This document shows positions 35,237 through 48,200 of a stretch of DNA of 64,000 nucleotides, piece after piece (within the stretch, counting starts at the first letter, position 1; every line of letters starts with the position of its first letter). A program made the translations under genes and the position numbers. The notes under the pieces were generated by a model. It ran no database searches. It was not told the origin of the DNA and saw nothing but the letters and a program-made list of their open reading frames with translations. Source of the DNA: Omphiscola glabra (taxonomy: Eukaryota; Mollusca; Gastropoda; Lymnaeidae); NCBI GenBank assembly GCA_964017045.1, contig OZ024810.1, positions 1,894,111 to 1,958,110 of the forward strand. Direction: 5' to 3'.

Positions 35237-35830
35237 AACTTCCTATAGCATGTACTACATATTCCCTTAATACAACTTTCCCCTCAGCTTGTACTACATA
35301 TTCCCTTAATACAACTTTCCCACAGTTTGTACTACATATTCCCATAATACAACTTTCCCACAGTTTGTACTACATATTCCCTTAATACAACTTTCCCATA
35401 GCTTGTACTTCCTATTCCCTTTTGTATCCCACAGCTTGTACTATATATTCCCTTTTGTTTAAATTTCCCACAGCTTGTACTACATATTCCCTTTTGTTTA
35501 AATTTCCCACAGCTCTACTACATATTCCCTTAGTATAACTTTCCCACAGCTCTACTACATACTACCTTTTGTATAACTTTCCCACATCTTCTACTACATA
35601 TTTCCTTTTGTATAACTTTTCCATAGCTTGTACCACATATTCCTTTTTTAAATAACTTCCCATAGCTTTTGATACATATTCCCTTTGGTATACATGTACT
35701 ACATATTCCAATTTTTAAAAATAAATTCCACATATCTTCTGCTACATATTTCCTTTTTTCAAACGTTCACATATCTTGTTCTACATATTCCCTATTTATA
35801 ACTTTCCCATACCACGTGCTGCGTATTCAC
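35237..35830. repeat. about 38-bp degenerate tandem repeat, about 15 copies
   Basis: The core is CTTGTACTACATATTCCCTT, followed by a variable TTTGTATAACTTTCCCACAG. More diverged than most arrays in this window, so probably older. Confidence 0.88.
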
Positions 35831-36933
35831 ATGTGTCTGTTAAGAAAGGGGTGGGTAAGGGGCCACACACTATATTAAAAGGGGCAACTGTGATTTTCTA
35901 TATTTCTTTTTGCGCTTGTGTGTTACGTGATTTTGGGTGTTGGACTATTATTGACACCGCATTACTAAATATCTCTGTGTGCACTTATGTCTGTGTCGAG
36001 AAAGATTTCTTATGAAAAGTGGACTGTCTGATTTTAAGAATTTGCTTTAGTGTCTCCGTATGAACACCTATCAAGTTACCACCAACTTGTATCATGATAC
36101 CACCAACTTGTATCATGATATCATCAACTTGTATCAAGATACCATGACTTAATATCGTGATACAACCAATGATACTCAGGATAAAAGGTTAGCCGATTAG
36201 TTCTTTGGCACCCAACTCGATGCTTACTAAAGAGGAAGGTGTATAACTCAATGGCTGCAGACATGGTTCGAAAAAAAGATGGAGTTGGATGGATTTATGG
36301 ATTGCTGCAGAGAAGATGGAATGAAGGGATGGCTCTAGATGTGGATAGATGAATGGATTGCTGGAGAGGTAAGTAGCCAATAAAGTTGTCTAAAGCATTT
36401 TGTGGTTGACCTATTAAAAACAATAATATTTCAACATGTATATATATATATATGTAATTCCCCAGTGGATCTTGTCCATGCCGCTGTCATTGTGCACAGT
36501 GATGCGCTCTCATTCGCTGCTTCCCCCATTGAACGCACCAAGGGGCCATCTATATAGTACGTACGCACTGAGAGGGTTGCCGATTTTGGAGATTTTTGCG
36601 TACCCTTACGTATGGCCGGGAGTGGGGAAGGGTCTTGACAGAAAGAACGTACATTTATTCAAAGTGGGGAAGGGTCTCGGCAGAAAGAATGTACAATTAT
36701 TCAAAGCTTCTGTAATAATCATCCTAAAACTCTGACAGACCAAACTAGCATATTTATATCTCGAATGCTGTAAAAATATCACGCAATGTTTTGTAAGAAT
36801 CATCGTCATACTTTAACCATGAATTTTCACAAATAAACTCGCTAGATATCGCTCAGATAGTACTCAGTAGTAGAGGTATTACTGTAATATTTGGACAACG
36901 TATGTTCAACGTGTATATTTTGTTAGGCTACGC
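35831..36933. other. no gene seen
   Basis: Contains a 19-20-bp repeat (ACCAACTTGTATCATGATAC, 36070-36150), a short (TA)n at 36438-36452 and two copies of GTGGGGAAGGGTCT with AGAAAGAA (about 36622 and 36664). The 99-residue ORF here resembles repeat-derived peptides, not a recognised protein. Confidence 0.45.
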
Positions 36934-37738
36934 CTGTGGTTCTAACATTTTCGATTCCTGGTACCCTTGCCAAATTTATGTGTTCACCAGGCTCCTTGTG
37001 TTAAATTCTTGCAAGTGTTCTTCGAAATATCGCATTCATAAACAAAATAAAATAAAGGGTTGAGCAGACCTGTTTACTCTTACGATTTTGGCGTACAATT
37101 TACGATTTTGGCGTACAATGTACGATTTTGAGGTGTGTACATTATATATACTGTATTCTTATTTTGTTACTAAGATAATGTATTGAATAATTTTGTGATG
37201 ATATTTTACGATTTTAAGAGTTTGAGGGTAAACGGGTCTGGTTGGGTAAAAATAGATCTAACACGTATGTAGCTCACTAAGCGTCATCGAGTCGCTGCAA
37301 ACAGTAGTTACTCACGTGGGGAAACTGTATCGAACACGTATGTAACTCACTAAGCGTCATCTAGTAGCTGCAAACACCGGTTATTCACGTGGGGAAACTG
37401 TTTGCACCGCTTGATGTCACATTGGATTAAAAGTGGAAATAAAATTGAGAAAATTGTTAATGTTTCGCAACGCCTCTGTGAGGAAGCCGCAGCATATTAA
37501 AAACTGTGCCCCCAGACCACTCCCCACATTCGCTTGGGGGCCGTATGCCCCCCTCGACTTCTGTCCTACTGCGTTCTAAATAAAAGTCTCGACTCTGAGT
37601 GTACGCAATAATGATATTGATCAGTGCATAGCATTAACATGTCAAGACAGGGTTTTTTACACCACTTCTTTTAAGAGAAACTATATTTTAAAATATCTTA
37701 TCTAGGGGTACGGGAGGAAAAACAATTGGGAACCTCTG
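36934..37738. mobile_element. possible hAT-like element with nested insertion
   Basis: The left end CTGTGGTTCTAACATTTTCG and the right end in reverse complement, CAGAGGTTCCCAATTG, resemble hAT ends of the CAGTGGTTCTCAAA type. The flanking octamers share only four of eight positions. Length 805 bp, with a nested element at 37065-37240 and a tandem pair of about 65-70 bp (37255-37400). Confidence 0.4.
37065..37240. mobile_element. nested MITE with CAGACC(T/C)GTTTAC ends
   Basis: The left end is CAGACCTGTTTACTCT and the right end in reverse complement is CAGACCCGTTTACCCT, 14 of 16 identical. Inside are repeats of TACGATTTTGGCGTACAA. A target duplication is not clear. Confidence 0.6.
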
Positions 37739-37845
37739 CCCTAAGGGGTTAAACATAATGAATTTACTTTATGCTCAGAGTGGGGTTGGGGGTGAGTAAC
37801 GGAAGTACAGCTGGCCCTGGTCGTCATGCTGCCCAAATTTGGCGC

Positions 37846-38437
37846 TTATAAATGCATTTCCCCAAAACGTAGCTAGGGTTAATGGCACCCTGGGTGGGTC
37901 AAGGTGCTGATAAATTAAATGCATTTCCACAAAACGTAGCTAGGGTTAATGGCAACCTGGGTGAGTCAAGGTGCTGATAAATTAAATGCATTTCCACAAA
38001 ACGTAGCTAGGGTTAGTGGCACCCTGGGTGGGTCAAGGTGCTGATAAATTAAATGCATTTCCACAAAACGTAGCTATGGTTAATGGCACCCTGGGTGGGT
38101 CAAGGTGCTGATAAATGCATTTCCACAAAACGTAGCTAGTGTTAATGGCACCCTGGGTGGGTCAAGGTGCTGATAAATTAAATGCATTTCCACAAAACGT
38201 AGCTAGGGTTATTGGCACCCTGGGTGGGTCAAGGTGCTGATAAATTAAATGCATTTCCCCAAAACGTAGCTAGGGTTAATGGCACCCTGGGTGGGTCAAG
38301 GTGCTGATAAATTAAATGCATTTCCACAAAACGTAGCAAGGGTTAGTGGCACTCTGGGTGGGTCAAGGTGCTAATAAATTAAATGCATTTCCACAAAACG
38401 TAGCTAGGGTTGGTGGCACCCTGGGTGGGTCAAGGTT
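37846..38437. repeat. 67-bp minisatellite, about 9 copies
   Basis: The unit contains AAATGCATTTCCACAAAACG, TAGCTAGGGTTAATGGCACC and CTGGGTGGGTCAAGGTGCTG. One copy lacks eight bases near 38115. Confidence 0.96.
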
Positions 38438-39689
38438 TATGTCATCCTCGTCCACAACTCTGCAGTTAGTCAAGTCTCACCCTGGCTGGCGTGTTAGTCC
38501 AGGAAACAATGGACACATCCGATAAATGCCGTGGAAATCTTGTAATAATGAGAACCGCTACGCATCAAATGAGCAAAATAAATCTCTCCCTCACCCCCTC
38601 TCACTCTCCATCCCTCTCAGTCTCCACCCCTCTCTCACACACGATCAATCTTTGGTTACAAATAACAGCTTGCAGAATAAATAAATAATATCATCTAAAA
38701 CAATGTTTCTTTATTTCTCGGGATTCATCCCACTTAACTTTCAAATCAAATATTTGTTTTTTAAAATTTCAATCTTGCGCTTTTTTTACGGAGGTGGTTT
38801 TGGAATGAAAGGAGGGAAGAGCGGGTCAGAGTGAGCACTAAACATCTTGAACTCACCGGGTCCATCAACTCCACATAAAGATAAAGCTTGCCATCTTGCT
38901 CTGAAGACATTTTATAAAGATATGTTAGTCCTCACAAGACTTACACGGTATCAAACCAAATCTTAGCTGACCTATTTGTTGACATAGACGCACGACGCCA
39001 TTTGTCCACGTTCTGTCAAATGCAACTGTTACAATGAGACAGTTTGATCTCTCTCTGTCCATTTCAGATTTCTGGTCTTATCAAACAGTTGACACTGTAG
39101 GCAGCAACATGTTTTACGACTTCTACTGTTTCGTTATGCAGCGGCTGGTCTTGCACATTTTATAAGTGCTATTTAGATTGCCCTTGCTCGCCCCCTCCTG
39201 TCCCCGCCCCCTGCAACTCACCCATCCCCCACCCCAAAAAAAAATCGACAACAACCAAACCACATACACAAAAGGGTTATATGTTAATTTTGTACCCCCC
39301 CTTTTTTTTTACCCCCCCCCCTTTTTACCCCCCTCCCCCCGGCCCCTTTAAGATGTGGGCGATTCTAGGACTGCACCTGGTATTAAGTTCAGGGGGGCTT
39401 GCGAATTTTATTTCGACAAACTAATAAGAAAATCCGCACACTATTTACAAGACCGTTAGCGGATTTGAAAAGCTTTCAGTGATGGCTCAAGTTCTTCTAA
39501 TGGGTCCGAACATGAAGGAACAACCAGTCCATGACCTCATGAAAATGATCTGGATTGGTCTGCATAGGAACTGCCACTTAAAGGGTCTTAATTTAGGATC
39601 TGTGACTTCAAGGAATTTAATATTGGATCTGTGACTTAAATCTTAATGATCAATCATTTTTGTTTGTTCTCTTTATTCATTAAAAGGTG
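38438..39689. other. no gene seen
   Basis: Includes TC-rich sequence at 38583-38640 and C/T homopolymer clusters at 39294-39345. No coding support. Confidence 0.5.
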
Positions 39690-40662
39690 GGACGTTATTT
39701 GTTGTTCACCAATTTAGAGAGTTTGGACCATATTTGTTGTTCACCAATTTAGAGAGTTTGGACCATATTTGTTGTTCATCAATTTAGAGAGTTTGGACCA
39801 TATTTGTTGTTCACCAATTTAGAGAGTTTGGACCATATTTGTTGTTCACCAATTTAGAGAGTTTGGACCATATTTGTTGTTCACCAATTTAGAGAGTTTG
39901 GACCATATTTGTTGTTCACCAATTTAGAGAGTTTGGACCATATTTGTTGTTCACCAACTTAGAGAGCTTGGACCATATTTGTTGTTCACCAATTTAGAGA
40001 GGTTGGACCTTATTTGTTGTTCACCAATTTAGAGAGTTTGGACCATATTTGTTGTTCACCAACTTAGAGAGTTTGGACCATATTTGTTGTTCACCAATTT
40101 AGAGAGTTTGGACCATATTTGTTGTTCACCAATTTAGAGAGTTTGGACCATATTTGTTGTTCACCAACTTAGAGAGTTTGGACTATATTTGTTGTTCACC
40201 AATTTAGAGAGTTTGGACCATATTTGTTGTTCACCAATTTAGAGAGTTTGGACCATATTTGTTGTTCACCAATTTAGAGAGTTTGGACCATATTTGTTGT
40301 TCACCAATTTAGAGAGTTTGGACCATATTTGTTGTTCACCAACTTAGAGAGCTTGGACCATATTTGTTGTTCACCAATTTAGAGAGGTTGGACCTTATTT
40401 GTTGTTCACCAATTTAGAGAGTTTGGACCATATTTGTTGTTCACCAACTTAGAGAGTTTGGACCATATTTGTTGTTCACCAATTTAGAGAGTTTGGACCA
40501 TATTTGTTGTTCACCAATTTAGAGAGTTTGGACCATATTTGTTGTTCACCAACTTAGAGAGTTTGGACCATATTTGTTGTTCACCAATTTAGAGAGTTTG
40601 GACCATATTTGTTGTTCACCAATTTAGAGAGTTTGGACCATATTTGTTGTTCACCAATTTAA
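39690..40662. repeat. 35-bp minisatellite, about 28 copies
   Basis: The unit contains GTTTGGACCATATTTGTTGT and TCACCAATTTAGAGA. A block with CAACTTAGAGAGCTTGG followed by GAGAGGTTGGACCTT occurs twice (about 39950-40015 and 40335-40395), a sign of a duplicated multi-unit segment. Confidence 0.97.
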
Positions 40663-43600
40663 GGTTGGAACTTTCTTCTAGCTCTTTTTTTTTGTAAGGG
40701 CTCAAAATAATTTTTGTTTGCAGTTTTGTGTACAATTGTTCTTGATTGAATTATTTAGCAATGACAGAACACATTGTTCTTGTGGTGCACTGCGTTATTT
40801 ACTAATGGTGGAACACCTTGTTCTTGTAGTGCACCAGTATGATAGAACACACTGTTATTATATGTTATTTCTAGTTTAGTTTGATTTGGCCTTACATGGG
40901 CATGGCATCAGTTCCCTTAAGTTCATTCAAATCTACTAGTCATTAATTATTTTTGGTTGTGAAAATCTGGGTTTGAGAGTTTTAGCATGTTACAGTCATA
41001 CACATATATTAAATGTCCTTGTCTTTGGGCCACACAATAACAATGAATGAAAGAAATAAAATCAAACCTTTATGAGCATCATGTTTAAATGAAATATTCA
41101 TTGATAAGACAGGCAGTGAAACAAAATATGTTGTATATAACAAAAATGGGTCCTACGCATCAATAAACTGCCGGTCTTTGTAAAAGCAAAGAAAAAGTTC
41201 AGCCATCTTAAACAAGTGTCGGCAAATTTCATTAAAAATAATCAGCAGGTCAGCTTTAAAAATAATTTTATTTAACCACCAGGGAAAAAAAGAATCTAAA
41301 TCTGAACAAACGTTTTCAAAATAAAAATAATCAAATAAAATTTAATTTGATCCTCTTAGACATAACTAAGGGAAATAATTATCTTAGACATAACAAAGGG
41401 AAATAATTTTCTTAGACATAACTAAGGGAAATAATTATCTTAGACATAACAAAGGGAAATAATTTTCTTGGACATGGCAAAGGGTAATAATTTTTATCTA
41501 ACTACTTTACCACAAGTCATTATGTAAAGAGCAGGGAAACCTGCCCAATGACTAGGGTTCTTAATAAAAAAAATTAAATGAGAATTTCAAAGATTAAATT
41601 ATTATAAATATGCATACATTACATAGGGCATTTCTATAAATTTCATTTTTTTTTCAATCAGTTCACATAGACAACATGATTGGAAATGAAGCATCAAAAG
41701 TTTTCCCTTGAAAAAGCTACAAAATGAACTATATATATATATATATTTTTTTTTTTATATTGTTTAACATTTAAAAAAAAATTAAAATGATTTCTGTAAG
41801 TTTCAGATATGGAACACTAGCGGTGATAGCTCCTTGCCAATGATAACTTTAATTTACACTTATTTGCAGTATAATATTGATTCATCACACAGTGACACTC
41901 TTATCAAAGTAGACCATTCATTTAATTCAAGCCAACTGTTACAAGCTAGCTATCAACAGACACAAAGAGTCATACAATACATTATTATTATCTCAGCTAG
42001 ATTCATGACTAATATTTAAGATATGTTATATTTACTGACCATCACTTTCTCTATCATACAGGTTTTTGAGATTGGAAAATATAAAAAAAATCTAGCTAAA
42101 AGTAAAAAATTTTACTCCCCAGCTTGAATTTTGTGCAGTTGAAGTAACTAAAAAATGTAAGAAATAAACCTGGAGCAGGTTCTTGTTGGAGTGGAAATGG
42201 GTAAAATTTCTCCGAGTTCCAAAATTTGAATTAATTAATTTTGTACAAATTAAAAAAAAGAACTATTTGTACTTCATTATTTTTAAAATTATTATTTATT
42301 CTTTAAAATTGATTCCCCTACTCTTCTACCAGTTATGTTGCCCCACTACTCTACAGCTATATTGCCCCACTCATCTACAGCTATATTGCCCCATTCATCT
42401 ACAGCTATGTTGCCCCTCTCATCTACCAGCTATGTTGCTGGTACATACATTTCTAATGCCTAGTTAATAAGATAGGTAAATTACATTAAATATTTCTTTA
42501 ATACTTTAGCACCTCTTAAACCACTCTTATAATGATAATGTTCAGAGAAGAGCTTGATACAAATTTTGTTCGAAGCAAAACTCGGAAAAAAAAAATTTGT
42601 CGTCCCCCATGCTGTTATTTGAATTAAAAAAACAAACTTTTAATAATTCTGAAGGGGGTGGGGGCGTAAAATAACCATTCCATTTGTTCATTGCTGTATT
42701 TTTACAACTTCTAGGTATGTTTTGGTAAGCACTAAAAAAACAACAACCTCTAGCACTTGGTAGAATGTAAAGATGTACCATCTCTAATTAAAAATGTACA
42801 GCTTTCAGTTAACATACAAATGTACAGATGTACAAATTCATCAAAAGAGAAAACAGCACTGTGTTCCTCTGGCCTTAACAAAACATGTTCTGATACTGCA
42901 TTGATTCGAATGTAGAAAGCTGCACCAAACACAAGGAAGACTGGCTTCATGGAAAAAAACATATTAAACTAATAAATGGAAGCAAATGTAAAAAAGAAAT
43001 CCCCTTTCAAGAAGAAGCAAATAATGTTTCATTAAATTAAAACTATTATAAAGATCAGAATTCCACAGATATCCCCATAAAGCCACTGGATGGAAATGTT
43101 TTAAATTCACAGAATTCCACAGATATCCCCATACAGTCTTAGAATGGAAATGATTTAAATTCACTGAAGCTACCCTGAAAAAAAATTAACTTAATTGAAA
43201 CTTCTGTCAGTTATTTAAAGTTTCAAGGAGATAAGAATAATATAAGCAACATTTTTAAAAATATGATTGCTATATTATTTTGCTGTATAATAGGAACGTC
43301 ATTCAATAATCTCATTCCCAAAATCAGGACACAAATGACGTCAGCTTATGAATCTTGATTTAAAATTCAGACACAGGAATTTTTATTTTAAATTTCAAAA
43401 AAAAAAAATTTAAGTTGTTTATTAATTTATATACAATTTTTTTTTTAAAATGGTGGAAAACAGCTTTCAATATTTGCTCCATGCAACAGATGGACACAGA
43501 TTTGTAGGGTTGGATTCATTCCTTTATATTTTTAGCTTTTTTTTTAAACAATGATATACAATACCAAAAGAAAAACTATTTTGTTGGTAACTTTTCTCTG

Positions 43601-45248
43601 CGACATTACTGCATATTTGCATTGTATTAATAATAAATACAAGAAGCAAATGGTCATGGCATAAAGAAGCGCAGCCCAAAAAGAGGTAAAAAAATAAATA
43701 CAGTATTTAATTTATACAATTACTAAATAAAAACAATGGATTAAAGACTAAAAATAACAACCAATCAGATCTCTCAGATTTAAAAGAGAAAATGTATTGA
43801 AGTGAATATTTATTTGTTCAAGTGTTTATCAATCATCACAAGATCATACACTGTATACAGCTTCAAATTACCAAAATCCTAGAATAATTAATTCCATATT
43901 TTTCATGGCCAACAAATAATTTTAGAAACTTAATCAATTAATTTGTGTCTTGTTCATACTCGAAAAAAATCAAACTTAAAAAAAAATCTCTATTAACATG
44001 TAACAAATGGCTTTATATTATAAGAAAAATTTAATGACATTGTTAAAAAATGAAACAAGTTTCTAAAGAATAATAAGCTCATTGAATTAATGAGAGAAAA
44101 CATTGCAGGGGAATAATCCTAAGAAAAGTACATTTCACTCTAAAAATTGAAATGCCAATCAGGAATAGGCCACAAAACAAATCTCAATTCAAATATTAAA
44201 CTGAGGCTGGTACGAAGATAATTTGTAAGTTTGGCTGGGTTTTAAAAAACAAATCATGATCATCTGTCTCAATCATTTTTAGTGAACCCTGTTATCGACA
44301 AGTTAAGTCAAGTGATGACTAGAGGGTCACTTTCATCTCTTTACCGTCTCATCTCATAATGCTTTTAAGAGTTACAGTGGGTCATTGTTTCAATGATTGT
44401 ACATTTGTTACTGGCTTTTTAAAAAAACAAACATTTGTAAACTTTTCTCTAAACAAGCAGAACAGAGTTGAACCAAGCAGACAAATCTGGCGTGTGGTGG
44501 ACATTTGTGTATAAACCATGGAACACATACCTGGACATTTGTGTATAAATCATGGAGCACATACCTCAACATTTGTGTATAAACCATGGAGCACATAGCT
44601 TGACACTTGTGTATAAAACATGTGTCAATTTGGTGTGTAGCGGAGCACATGGCTTGACACCTGTGTCTAAAACATGTGCACACTTTCAGAGATGTGTGTC
44701 ACATGGTTGGACATCTGTCCAAGGGAAGGCCCTATAACATAATACTCTAAAAAAACATAGGTTAGAAGGGGTGGGGGAAGTACATCACCACACAGCAGAT
44801 TTCCTGCTTGATCATAGCAACAGTAATACGTTTTAACACGTTCATGTGTATATAAATAACATATATATGCGGATAACAAAACAATCTGTAAAATCATTCA
44901 GTCAATAAAACATTTGGAAAATTTTGAAATAAAAAAAAAAAATCCAGCCCTACTACTACTACTACTGTTGCTACTACTACTACTACTGTTGCTACTATAA
45001 ATAAACTTGACTATTATTTACAGCAACTGGCCAAATTCTTCTCAAAGAGGAGAGGAGATCTATCAACAAATGTAAATGTAAGCTGGAAGTCAAATGGAGA
45101 TGGCCGGCGATGGTGTTACCTGGACCGAATGCTGTTACTCAGAGAGTCCGCAAATGTAGTAGTGTAGCATAATGATGGAAATGGTCAAGTCAAATGTTGG
45201 ATGAGGAGAGTGTAAGGCAAGTTTTCGGGGTTCTAGGCTGGCTGAAAA
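40663..45248. other. AT-rich 3' side of the ERdj5 gene, no other gene seen
   Basis: The 3' untranslated region of the minus-strand ERdj5 gene starts at 45248 and runs leftwards; its end is not resolved (minus-strand ATTAAA near 44024 and AATAAA near 43808 and 43419 are candidates). Local repeats: 27-bp CTTAGACATAACTAAGGGAA (41355-41490), 24-bp CTACAGCTATATTGCCCCAC (42330-42440), a 54-bp pair (43050-43165), 33-bp GGACATTTGTGTATAAACCA (44495-44720) and (CTA)n at 44948-44996. Confidence 0.5.
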
Positions 45249-45266
45249 TCATAACTCATCTTTTAC
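45249..45266 (-). CDS. DNAJC10: ERdj5 terminal coding exon: VKDEL-stop
   Basis: Acceptor CTGATTCTCAG/GTAA. Only five codons and a TGA remain: V-K-D-E-L. KDEL is the ER retrieval signal found at the end of ERdj5 proteins. The exon continues as 3' untranslated region. Confidence 0.9.
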   Translation of the reverse strand, partial: VKDEL

Positions 45267-48200
45267 CTGAGAATCAGTGTCAGAAAAAAGAAAGACATTT
45301 AAAAAAAATAAACTACGAAACAAGTTTATATTTCATAAAAGGTTATTACAGCCATAACGAGCAGAAGAGGTGAGACAGTTCAGTTGAACTGAATACTCTG
45401 AACTGTCACGCAACATTCTTCATGGCCTTCATGGGATGTGCTTTGAGCTTGTGTACAATCTGAGAACCTCTATACAAAGTGAGACCCTCTGTACTAACTG
45501 AGATTAAATAAGCGAAGACAAAAACCCCGAAACATTTGATGGAGTTCTTCAGTTGAAATAATTCATTGACAACATAGATAAAACTATCTTCAGACTGGCT
45601 TCATCGACTCTTATGTAGACTGAACAACTTTGATTCAAACTAAACAATCCATCCCTGAAAGAGATCAGCAGGGAATTCTGACTAAGAGTAAAAAAGAGGA
45701 AGCCATTTACTCAAGAGTGCAGGATCCAAAGACTGACAGTGATATCAGAAGAGTGACAGTGAGATCAGAAGACTGACAGTGAGATCAAAGAATGACAGTG
45801 AGATCAGAAGACTGACAGTGAGATCAGAAGACTGACAGTGAGATCAAAGAATGACAGTGAGATAAGAAGACTGACAGTGAGATCAAAGAATGACAGTGAG
45901 ATCAGAAGTGTGACAGTGAGATCAGAAGACTGACAGTGAGATCAGAAGAATGACAGTGAGATCAGAAGTGTGACAGTGAGATCAGAAGTGTGACAGTGAG
46001 ATCAGAAGTGTGACAGTGAGATCAGAAGTGTGACAGTGAGATCAGAAGTGTGACAGTGAGATCAGAAGTGTGACAGTGAGATCAGAAGAGTAACATGCTT
46101 TAACTTACCTGATTAGTTTTGGGGACATTATTTTGGACATATTTGACAATGTAGTCAGCACTTTGGCTGTCAATGGACCATCCATAGGAGCTCTGTGAAC
46201 ATAGCAACAGCCAGTCATGTACAAGGCTTAGTTTGTCAAGAAATCAGTGTCAGCCAGTCATGTACAAGGCTTAGTTTGTCAAGAAATCAGTGTCAGCCAG
46301 TCATGTACAAGGCTTTGTTTGACAAGAAATCAGTGTCAACCAGTCATGTACAAGGCTTAGTTTGACAAGAATCAGTGTCAGCCAGTCATGTACAAGGCTT
46401 AGTTTGTCAAGAAATCAGTGTCAGCCATTCATGTACAAGGCTTAGTTTGTCAAGAAATCAGTGTCAGCCAGTCATGTACAAGGCTTAGTTGGTCAAGAGA
46501 TCAGTGTCAGCCAGTCATGTACAAGGCTTAGTTGGTCAAGAAATCAGTGTCAGCCAGTCATGCACAAGGCTTAGTTTGGCAAGAAATCAGTGTTTACTCT
46601 GTTTAAACTCAACCAAATACAAGAGCATTGGTACGAACTTATGAAACAAGGCTCGGAGCTTAGCTTATATCAATAGGAATCTATTGAACATATAGATATC
46701 TATAGGAATCTATTGAACATATAGATATCTATAGGAATCTATTGAACATATAGATATCTATAGGAATCTATTGAACATATAGATATCTTTAGGAATCCAT
46801 TGAACATATAGATATCCATAGGCAACCATTAAATGTTTATATTATTTTAGAATGAACTAATTGGAAATTTACTTCCTAAAATAATAAAATATTGTGTTGC
46901 CATTTATTTATATGTGACAATTATGTGGTGCTATATGTTTACATGTGACAATTATGTGGTGCTATACATTGACATATGATAATTATTTGGTGCCATATAT
47001 TTACATGTGACCATTATAGTAGTGCCATATATTTATATGTGACAATTATTTCAATTCAAACTTTCATTTTTATTTGTGACCTGCTTCGACAACTTAAAGG
47101 GTTAATAAAAATGTGTTGATGGTCTACCTCCCCTTAGCACCACGTCTAGAGTTAACTAACCTGATGTTCATTATGTCCCAGTACTCCTTTATAAAACCTG
47201 ACGTCTAGAGTTAACTAACCTGATGTTTATTTTGTCCCGTTACTCCTTTATAAAACCTGACGGTGGGGTAAGAATTGATTCCAGCCAGGTGACAGATATC
47301 ACCTTCATTTTCACAATCCACTTTCCCAGCTTTTGCTATGCCATCTAATTGCTGGGGAAAAATAATAATGGAAAATGCATCTGGTGTTGCTGTGATAAAA
47401 AGGATGAATATGGATGGAGAATACGAACCAACCAGGAATTGTACAGTCTATATCAGGATCTCACGCTAGTAGCAGAAATAACAAATGTCAGGCTACGCTG
47501 GGCAGGACACTTAGAAAGAATGACAGAGGAGGGAAGACAAGACATCACCAAAACCCCAGAGCAAAATAGCTCAAAGGCAGACCTAGGCTTAGATGGATGA
47601 CGTGACCTAGGCTTAGATGGATGATGTGGTAAAGATGTACAGCTGCTGGGAATCCAAGCATGGAAAGGAAAAGCATTAGTTACATCTGAGTGGATGGAAG
47701 AGGTGAGGCGAAAGCCCTACACAGGATGGATGGATGATGCTGTGATAAATGTTGTATCCTAGAGGACTGAACCTGCCTCTAGTCAAAGAATCTGTTCCAT
47801 ATCTTTTTGTGTGTTCTTGTCAAAACAATTTGTTCCCTAAATCTTTTTGTGTGTTCTAGTCAAAGAATCTGTTCCCTATCATTTTGTGTGTTCTTGTCAA
47901 AGCAATGTGTTCCCTATCATTTTGTGTATTCTAGTCAAAGAATCTGTTCCATATCTTTTTGTGTGTTCTAGTCAAAGAATCTGTTCCATATCTTTTTGTG
48001 TGTTCTAGTCAAAGCAATGTGTTCCCTAGCATTTTGTGTATTCTAGTCAAATAATCTGTTCCATATCTTTTTGTGTGTTCTAGTCAAAGAATCTGTTCCA
48101 TATCTTTTTGTGTATTCTAGTCAAATAATCTGTTCCATATCTTTTTGTGTGTTCTTGTCAAAGCAATCTGTTCCCTATCTATTTGTGTGTTCTAGGCTTG

